Of a DNA stretch of 45,321 bases, positions 39,015 to 45,321 are shown piece after piece. Every line of letters starts with the position of its first letter. The stretch's first letter is position 1. A program made the position numbers and the translations under genes. Under the pieces are notes generated by a model that was not told the DNA's origin, did not search any database, and saw only the letters and a list, made by a program, of their open reading frames with translations. The DNA is from an uncultured beta proteobacterium (GTDB taxonomy: Bacteria > Pseudomonadota > Gammaproteobacteria > Burkholderiales > Burkholderiaceae_C): positions 1 through 45,321 of the forward strand of contig CAIJRK010000021.1 in the NCBI GenBank assembly GCA_903823025.1, given 5' to 3'.

Positions 39015-41117
39015 ATGACACGCCAACTCTTTGTTACCACCGCCCTGCCCTATGCCAATGGCAATTTTCATATCGGTCACATCATGGAATACATCCAGGC
39101 TGACATCTGGGTGAGGTATCAAAGAATGATGGGCAGTGAAGTGCATTTTGTTTGCGCCGACGACGCGCACGGTGCGCCCATCATGATTGCGGCTGAAAAA
39201 GCGGGCAAAACGCCACAGCAATTTGTCGCCGACATTGCCGCTGGTCGCAAGCCTTATCTGGAAGGCTTCAACATTGGGTTTGACAACTGGCATTCCACCG
39301 ATGGCCCGGAAAACCATGAACTCGCGCAACAGATTTACCGCGACCTGAAAGCCGCCGGCCTGATCGAGACCCGCGTGATTGAACAGTTCTTTGACATCGA
39401 AAAGAACATGTTTTTGCCGGATCGTTTCATCAAAGGCGAGTGCCCCAAGTGCCACACCAAAGACCAGTACGGCGACAACTGCGAGTCGTGCGGTGCCGTT
39501 TACAGCCCCACCGAATTGATCAACCCCTACTCCGCCCTGACCGGTGGCACGCCCGTGCTACGCGACTCCGAACATTACTTCTTTAAACTCTCTGACCCGC
39601 GTTGCGTTGAATTTTTGGAGCAATGGACGCAAGCCAGCAATGAGCGCGGCCAAGCGCACCTGCAAAGCGAGGTTTACAACAAGATCAAGGAATGGCTGCT
39701 GCCCAACGAAGAAGGCAAGCGCGACTTGGGCGACTGGGACATCAGCCGCGACGCGCCTTACTTCGGCATTGAAATCCCTGACGCGCCGGGTAAATACTTT
39801 TATGTCTGGCTGGATGCGCCCATTGGCTATTTGGCCTCGCTCAAAAATCGCTTCGTTAAATTAGCCGGTGATGCCGCGCTAGGCGCGCAACATTACGACG
39901 CGTTCATGGCCGACCCAACGACGGAGCAATACCACTTTATTGGCAAAGACATCATCACGTTCCACACCTTGTTCTGGCCCGCGATGCTGCATTTCAGCGG
40001 CCGCAAAACGCCGAACGCGATTTTTGTGCATGGCTTTTTGACCATCAACAGCGAGAAGATGAGCAAGAGCCGGGGCACCGGCTTAGACCCGCTCAAGTAC
40101 CTCGGTCTGGGCATGAACCCCGAGTGGTTGCGCTACTACATCGCGGCCAAGTTGAACGCCCGCAATGAAGATGTGGAATTCAGCCCGGAAGATTTCATGG
40201 CACGGGTCAACAGCGATCTGGTAGGCAAATACATCAACATTGCGTCACGGGCGGCGGGGTTTATTGCCAAACGTTTTGACGGCAAGCTGGGCGAGATTTC
40301 GGACGACGGCGCGGCGTTGCTGACCCAACTGCGCATCGAGCGCGTGAGCATCGAGCAACTGTATGAAACCCGCGACTATGCCAAAGCCTTGCGCGAAACC
40401 ATGTTGCTGGCCGACCGCGTGAATGAATATGTGGACGCCAACAAGCCTTGGGAATTAGCCAAACAAGAAGGCATGGAAACACGCTTGCACGATGTTTGCA
40501 CCGTCTGCATCGAAGCCTTTGCCGTGCTCACCACTTACCTCAAACCGGTGCTGCCCACGCTGGCCGCCCAGGTCGAAGCCTTCCTGGGCGTGCAACCCTT
40601 GGCGTTTGACAACACCAGTCAGGCGTTGGGAACGGGCCACACGATTGGCAACTACAAACACCTGATGCAGCGCGTGGACATCAAGCAACTGGAAGCCTTG
40701 TTTGAAGCGCCCGCCAATGTAGAACCCGCGCCAGCAGCGGCTGAATTAACTGTGCCGGGCGGTGAAGAAATCGCGCCCACCATCAGCATTGACGACTTTG
40801 CCAAGATTGATTTGCGTATCGCCAAAATCGTGAATTGCGAAGCGGTGGAAGGGTCCACCAAACTGCTGCGCCTGACGTTGGATGTGGGTGAAGGAAAAAT
40901 GCGCAACGTTTTCAGCGGCATTGCCAGCGCTTACAAACCCGAAGACCTGATCGGCAAACTCACCGTGATGGTGGCCAATCTGGCCCCGCGCAAGATGAAG
41001 TTTGGCATCAGCGAAGGCATGGTGCTGGCCGCCAGCCACGCAGATCAAAAAGCCAATCCGGGTCTCTACGTGCTGGAGCCGTTTGCCGGGGCGCAACCCG
41101 GTATGCGGGTCGGATAA
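39015..41117 (+). CDS. metG: methionyl-tRNA synthetase
   Basis: The 700-residue class I synthetase charges tRNA-Met. The HIGH box lies in [12 protein letters not shown] (about residues 19-22) and KMSKS in [12 protein letters not shown] (about 347-351). The zinc knuckle is [18 protein letters not shown]. The C-terminal EMAP-like tRNA-binding/dimerisation domain (from about 590) reads [20 protein letters not shown] through [20 protein letters not shown]. Length and domains match the long bacterial form. It is a housekeeping gene that marks the chromosomal background. It stands alone in a 172-base upstream gap and is convergent with the type III res gene. Confidence 0.97.
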   Translation: MTRQLFVTTALPYANGNFHIGHIMEYIQADIWVRYQRMMGSEVHFVCADDAHGAPIMIAAEKAGKTPQQFVADIAAGRKPYLEGFNIGFDNWHSTDGPENHELAQQIYRDLKAAGLIETRVIEQFFDIEKNMFLPDRFIKGECPKCHTKDQYGDNCESCGAVYSPTELINPYSALTGGTPVLRDSEHYFFKLSDPRCVEFLEQWTQASNERGQAHLQSEVYNKIKEWLLPNEEGKRDLGDWDISRDAPYFGIEIPDAPGKYFYVWLDAPIGYLASLKNRFVKLAGDAALGAQHYDAFMADPTTEQYHFIGKDIITFHTLFWPAMLHFSGRKTPNAIFVHGFLTINSEKMSKSRGTGLDPLKYLGLGMNPEWLRYYIAAKLNARNEDVEFSPEDFMARVNSDLVGKYINIASRAAGFIAKRFDGKLGEISDDGAALLTQLRIERVSIEQLYETRDYAKALRETMLLADRVNEYVDANKPWELAKQEGMETRLHDVCTVCIEAFAVLTTYLKPVLPTLAAQVEAFLGVQPLAFDNTSQALGTGHTIGNYKHLMQRVDIKQLEALFEAPANVEPAPAAAELTVPGGEEIAPTISIDDFAKIDLRIAKIVNCEAVEGSTKLLRLTLDVGEGKMRNVFSGIASAYKPEDLIGKLTVMVANLAPRKMKFGISEGMVLAASHADQKANPGLYVLEPFAGAQPGMRVG

Positions 41118-41126
41118 ACCGCGTAG

Positions 41127-44081
41127 TTAATGACCTTGGTCAATCGAGGTCATGATCTCGACCAGGCTCTCGCCGTTGAGCTTGGTCTGGTACTGCACGT
41201 TGAAGCCCTGGGCTTTGAGCGCCTCAAAAAACTGCCGGGCGCTTTGAATGTTCAGCGCCTCTTTGCGGCCTAACGCACTCTCGGCGTCATAACCTTTGGT
41301 TTCCACCACCAGATACAGCGCCTGCGCTTGGCCTTGACGGGTCAGGACATAGCCAAAATCAGGGTTGTAGTGGCCTACGGGCGTCGGAATATTGATTTTG
41401 GGCAGCTTGGCAAACACGGTAATCGCGTCCAGGTTGGCTTCATCCACCGTGCTGCGTTCAATGCCACTGTCCACCGGCATTACCGCCTCGTTAAACAAGG
41501 ACTTGCCGACCACCGCCGCGTTGCTTATCGGATAAATTTCCTTGCCGCACAGACTCGCAGCAAGGCTGCTCACCAGCGCACCCGTGGTATCGGTCAGCGC
41601 CGTTTTAACGCGCACTTCGCGCAACTGGTAGGACACTTTGTTGATGATCAATTCGTAAATTGACCAGATAAAAATATCTTTCAACACCGCCAACGCCCGG
41701 TTTTCGTTGTGCGCCATCAGTGCAAATTTATCCGGTGGCATTTGCTGGAGCACGGTGGCCACGGTGCGGTAAGTGAGCTTGGTGGCGTTTGCCAACTCGC
41801 GCACAAAATCGCCCAGGGTATAGACCGAATGCGGCTTCATTTCATAGGCCGACTGCGTGGTTTGTACGCGGTGAACGGTCTCCACGCCTGTGGTGCGCGT
41901 CACGCGCATCGCCATCGGCAGCACATCAAAGCGCGCTTCAATTTTTGCCACGATATTTTTAATCAGCGTCGGAGAATCCAGCTCGTAGCGCACCACAGCG
42001 GCGCGGTTCAGGTTGTCCCACAGTGGCTTGAAGCGGGCGTATTGGACCGCGTTGACGGTGAGCCGGGGCGGCTGCGGCGTGGCCTTGGCCTTCACGCGGC
42101 CATAGCCCTCAAAGTACGCATCCAGATAAGCCTGCAGGTGGCCCGCGTTCGCGCCCGGCACTGCCGCAACGCCCGCCAAAATGGCTTCGCGTCGGGTTTG
42201 ATAGGCGGCGCGGTCAATCACAATCGTGGCTTGGCTGGTCAAGTCGTCCAGCGTAATCACGCCCAAGTGGGCCAAGACATCAAGCACCCGGTTTGCCACC
42301 CGCGTGCTCATGGCGACACCAAACTCGGCCAGCACGCCATCGTTAAGCACTTGGGCGACGCGCTGCACGCTGTGCGCGGCAATCTCGTTTTGAATCGACG
42401 CGACAAAGTCGCCCTCTGTGGCGGGCACCACCACCACCAGTTCGTTAATCTGCTCAAAGGCCTCGTCATCCGAGGCGATGCGCGCCAGATCCTGATTGAC
42501 CGCCAAACGCAGTCCCCGGCCAATTTGTTGCAGCTTGGAGATTTTGGAATGACTGGGCGCGAGCTTGCACAGCGTAAAAATGTTGGGGTTGTCCCAGCCT
42601 TCTTGCAGCGCCCACATGGAGAAGATAAAGCGCAAATCGGTGTCAAAAGACAGCAGCTTTTCTTTCTCCTCCAAAATCAGCTTGATCGCTTCTTCTTCGC
42701 CTTTTTCGCTGTGCGAGCGGGCAAAGTAACCCTTGTGAACCACCGACACATCGGCGGCGCTGCGCGTCAGGTACTGGCGGTAGGCGGGGTCTAAATCGGG
42801 CTTGTCCAGCGTCTTGGCCAGCTGCACTTTGTAAAACGCTTCAAAGAGGTTGCGCACCACGGCGGGCTTGCTGCCCTGCGGCAAATACTTGGCAACGGCA
42901 TCAATAAAAAATAGACTCAGCGCCTTGATGCCGCGTTTGAACAGCGCCTCTTCGCGCTCAAAGTGGTTGGCAATACTGCGCTCAATCATCAGGCGCTGCA
43001 TGTCATCGGCCAACATGCCGTAGGACGACGCCTCGCCCAGCGGCAGAGCAAAACTATTGGTAAACAACACCTCTTTGCCGGTGATGTTTTCCACCACGTA
43101 GGCGTCCAGATACGCAATGCCCGTCTTCTCGCCCAAATTGTCTTTGACCTGCACCACCGCCGTGGCGTTCTTGCCGTCAAGCGTCTGGTAATGAATGTGC
43201 GCGGCTTTGTCACCCGTGCGCCCGCTGGTGGACAGGTAGCACAACGCATGGGCATCACAGGCTGTGTGACCCACCGTGTCCACCGTGATGCCTTTGACCA
43301 GCTTTTGACGAAACGCCTCCAGACTGTCCAGCGTGTAAATCAGATTTTTGTAATCGCCTTTGAACGTGGCCCCAAAACGCAGCGTGAACAGCGGATTGAA
43401 CTTGGCTAAATACGCCACCGTTTTAGCCCCTTCAAAGCGGTGCGGCTCGTCGATGATGAGCACGGGCCGAATGGCGGCCAGCGCCTCCATGTAACTCTTG
43501 GCGCGGCCAAACAAATTGGCCTCAACCCCGCGCTGGTTGATGGTGTTCTTGTCTTTGTTAAACGACTGACTGGTCGCCACCAGCACCGAAATACCCGCGT
43601 TCGCCTGGTGAATAAACGCCTGCACCGTGCGGCTGGAATAGTTCAGCACATTGATTTTCTGGTTGTTGTATTCCTTGCCAAAAAATGCCGCCGTGCTAGC
43701 CAGACTTTTGAGTGTGCCCTGGCGAATCGCGTTGCTGGGCACCAGCACAATGAACTTGGACAGGCCATGTTCTTGATGCAGTTTGTAAATGCTTTCAATG
43801 AAGGTGAAGGTTTTGCCGGTGCCGGTTTCCATCAACACGTCCAGATTGAGCGTGGGCGTCGCCGTCGTGGCGACGCTGACCTCGCCCATGCTGACCGCGT
43901 TGTTCTGGCGCACCTGCACGATGCCCGCCTTAAGCGCCGGGGCCGCCTCGAACGGACTGAAGCCGGGGTTGACTTCAGGGCGCTCGGGGGCAGAGAAACG
44001 CATCTGCGCGAACACATCCACAATGCTTTGCACCGCCTGTTGCTGGTACAAAAGCCGCGTGTATTGAAATTGCTGACTCAT
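41127..44081 (-). CDS. res: type III restriction enzyme Res subunit
   Basis: The 984-residue SF2 helicase-nuclease has Walker A VLMETGTGKTFTFIESIYKL (about 82-101) and the DExH box VLIIDEPHRFEG (about 213-224). Motif VI-like IGRGLRLAV lies at about 500. The C-terminal endonuclease site is built from NPDFGYVLTRQGQ and LYLVVETKGYD (about 910-935), a PD-(D/E)xK arrangement. Type III Res works only in complex with Mod, which recognises the DNA. Length and motifs are complete, but the upstream mod gene is truncated, so the enzyme is probably silent. It starts 36 bases after the mod stop; any promoter upstream of mod has been lost. Confidence 0.93.
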   Translation of the reverse strand: MSQQFQYTRLLYQQQAVQSIVDVFAQMRFSAPERPEVNPGFSPFEAAPALKAGIVQVRQNNAVSMGEVSVATTATPTLNLDVLMETGTGKTFTFIESIYKLHQEHGLSKFIVLVPSNAIRQGTLKSLASTAAFFGKEYNNQKINVLNYSSRTVQAFIHQANAGISVLVATSQSFNKDKNTINQRGVEANLFGRAKSYMEALAAIRPVLIIDEPHRFEGAKTVAYLAKFNPLFTLRFGATFKGDYKNLIYTLDSLEAFRQKLVKGITVDTVGHTACDAHALCYLSTSGRTGDKAAHIHYQTLDGKNATAVVQVKDNLGEKTGIAYLDAYVVENITGKEVLFTNSFALPLGEASSYGMLADDMQRLMIERSIANHFEREEALFKRGIKALSLFFIDAVAKYLPQGSKPAVVRNLFEAFYKVQLAKTLDKPDLDPAYRQYLTRSAADVSVVHKGYFARSHSEKGEEEAIKLILEEKEKLLSFDTDLRFIFSMWALQEGWDNPNIFTLCKLAPSHSKISKLQQIGRGLRLAVNQDLARIASDDEAFEQINELVVVVPATEGDFVASIQNEIAAHSVQRVAQVLNDGVLAEFGVAMSTRVANRVLDVLAHLGVITLDDLTSQATIVIDRAAYQTRREAILAGVAAVPGANAGHLQAYLDAYFEGYGRVKAKATPQPPRLTVNAVQYARFKPLWDNLNRAAVVRYELDSPTLIKNIVAKIEARFDVLPMAMRVTRTTGVETVHRVQTTQSAYEMKPHSVYTLGDFVRELANATKLTYRTVATVLQQMPPDKFALMAHNENRALAVLKDIFIWSIYELIINKVSYQLREVRVKTALTDTTGALVSSLAASLCGKEIYPISNAAVVGKSLFNEAVMPVDSGIERSTVDEANLDAITVFAKLPKINIPTPVGHYNPDFGYVLTRQGQAQALYLVVETKGYDAESALGRKEALNIQSARQFFEALKAQGFNVQYQTKLNGESLVEIMTSIDQGH

Positions 44082-44117
44082 AGTTTTGATGATTCTTTTA
44101 GCGCTGTTTTTAACTTT

Positions 44118-45183
44118 TTAGCCGCGCAAACGCAGTTTTTCGCTGGAATAGCCCAACGACTCGGACAAGGTTTTGATGCCCTGCATAAAGTCATCGTCCT
44201 GGATGCCGGGCGCATACACGGTCAAGGCGCGCGCCGCCCGGCCCTCGGCCTTGAGTTGGTGCAGCGTGTCGGTCAACGTGTCCAGCGGCACGGCTTGCAA
44301 AATCAGCGCAACATCGTCGGCCAGATAGACGGCACGCGGCAAGACTTCAATCAGGCGCGTCGTCAGCGGCAAGCCCTCGGCGAGCAGGAGGTTGTAGAGC
44401 ACCCGACTTTCTTTGACGGTGATGGACGCCGCACCTGCCACGGCATCAGCGGGTGCCGCCGTTTGTGCGACGGCCTGTTCTGCTGTTAATGCCAAATTTT
44501 CTGCCGGTAGGTCTGACACCACACCGCCTTCGATGAAGAAACTCAGGTCGTCCTGCGTCACGTCAACCAGCGGTTGACGCAGAATCAGCGCCTGCGTGTC
44601 CTCGACTAAATCGAAGACCCGAAAGCCGGTGTCCACGGGTGGCGCGGCCTCCAGCAAGGTGCCCTGGTTTTGCGCCTGGGTGGCTTGCGCAGCTTCAAGG
44701 CGTTGTCCGGCGCGGCGCAGGCGTTCGGCGGTGATCTCGAAAATCGTGGCCGGTTTGCCCAAGTCTTCAGTCACAAAACGATGCGCTTCTTTTTGCTTTT
44801 TGGGGTCAATGGGTTGCGGGATTTGAACCAGAATAAATTGACGATGGCCGCCGTCTTGCGCGTTGAGGCGCATGACGGCTTCGCCCGTGGTTCCGCTACC
44901 GGCGAAGAAATCCAGGACGATGTCATCCTCAGAAGTAGAGGTCTGAACCAGGTGATTAATCAGTGACAGTGGCTTTGAATAATCAAAAATGTTTGACTGA
45001 AACAAGGTCTGAATATCTTTGGTCGCCTCGGTGTTCAGCCCGACATCGGTGAGCCATGTTGACACGGGGTTAGCATCTGATTTCATGTCATTCCTGAACC
45101 GCTTGAGCATGGGACGGCGACTGGTATCAGACGGAAAAAGAACGCGTCCTTCCGCAATCAATTGATTCATGCTCGCCGGTATA
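44118..45183 (-). pseudogene. mod: type III methyltransferase Mod, 5' end removed by an IS
   Basis: About 355 C-terminal codons remain. The S-adenosylmethionine site IVLDFFAGSGTTGEAVMRLN (F-x-G-x-G) is present, preceded by TWLTDVGLNTEATKDIQTLF and FDYSKPLSLINHLVQ, all typical of beta-class type III Mod proteins. In that class the catalytic D-P-P-Y lies before this region, and it is absent here. Reading upstream, the Mod-like sequence stops at IPASMNQLIAEGRVLF, exactly where the IS630-like end begins (45184); beyond that the frame runs into IS DNA. The first Met inside the remnant (MNQL) could start a fragment. The protein cannot methylate. Confidence 0.88.
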
Positions 45184-45321
45184 TAGCAATCGCGAATCGA
45201 AATGCAGCCAGAAGTATGAATTCTCCTCGCCGCTAAATGTGAAAATACGAGTATGCAGAAATTTCTCTCTACCAGCCAAAGATCGGCTCTCAAATCAGCC
45301 TATAAAATCGAGCGTGATCGA
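45184..45321 (+). mobile_element. left end of an IS630-like insertion sequence
   Basis: The terminal repeat at 45184-45207 begins TAGCAATCGCGAATC and matches the inverted end at 113-136 in 23 of 24 positions. TA (45182-45183) is the target dinucleotide. The transposase start codon follows at 45253. The element runs off the right edge and interrupts mod. Confidence 0.8.
45253..45321 (+). CDS. IS630-like transposase, N-terminal fragment (partial)
   Basis: Twenty-three codons from ATG 45253 to the window edge, beginning MQKFLSTSQRSALKSAYKIE, read like the start of an IS630 transposase, where a helix-turn-helix DNA-binding region follows. The start is 69 bases inside the element's end. With the C-terminal fragment at 1-123 it probably represents two copies of one element. 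Confidence 0.65.
   Translation, partial: MQKFLSTSQRSALKSAYKIERDR

Noticed and set aside
1..45321. Composite transposon carrying the whole window
   Set aside because: It contains metG, apbC and nif-fix genes, which are unlikely cargo; a contig ending in repeated IS copies is simpler.
1..45321. tRNA, rRNA or CRISPR array
   Set aside because: No cloverleaf, rRNA-like block or regularly spaced short direct repeats were seen on either strand by eye.

Overview
The window looks like a piece of a betaproteobacterial genome, most likely Burkholderiales (Comamonadaceae-like). The reasons are the high-GC, codon-biased genes, the betaproteobacterial layout of the membrane formate dehydrogenase locus (DUF3305, DUF3306, polyferredoxin, TorD-like chaperone, small Tat protein, FdhA, FdhB, FdhC, FdhD), an Fds-type NAD-linked formate dehydrogenase and an FtsX-type permease. 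The organism is probably diazotrophic: nifV, nifW and fixABCX form one operon behind a sequence-perfect NifA upstream activator and a -24/-12 (sigma-54) promoter. nifHDK lie outside the window.

Layout. (1) 1-138: 3' end of an IS630-like element. (2) 295-4502: an AT-richer accessory patch with a broken TIR-domain gene coupled to a gene for an exported protein, a 52-aa protein with a strong terminator, two GNAT acetyltransferases plus a remnant of a third, and a toxin-first HigBA/RelE-like module with a 21-bp operator palindrome. (3) 4645-9907: nifVW-fixABCX. (4) 9951-23396 (minus): FtsX-type permease, then the membrane-anchored periplasmic formate dehydrogenase and its accessory genes. (5) 23397-25132: an IscB element with an intact nuclease gene and a foldable omega (HEARO-type) RNA, inserted directly before the start codon of the DUF3305 gene. 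(6) 25245-30601: a DUF2442-HTH gene, a DUF2798 membrane protein divergent from a MarR regulator, and a 1234-aa single-chain type IIG restriction-modification enzyme. (7) 30622-36410 (minus): fdsA, a fused fdsG-fdsB and apbC/mrp. (8) 36585-41117: patatin, an exported cyanophycinase and metG. (9) 41127-45183 (minus): an intact type III res gene and a mod gene that has lost its 5' part to an IS630-like element. The left end and transposase start of that element fill 45184-45321.

How it fits together. FixABCX would supply low-potential electrons to nitrogenase, and NifV makes the homocitrate of FeMo-co. Two molybdenum formate dehydrogenases, one periplasmic and quinone-linked and one cytosolic and NAD-linked, probably share the single FdhD sulfur carrier. 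The polyferredoxin, the TorD-like protein and ApbC are plausible maturation partners. Cyanophycinase suits a nitrogen-storing organism. Around this core are several defence or mobile modules: TIR (broken), toxin-antitoxin, IscB, type IIG, and type III (broken).

The two IS630-like fragments have the same orientation and near-identical 24-bp ends. The sequence stops inside the transposase at both sides, so the window is probably a whole contig that ended in a repeated IS.
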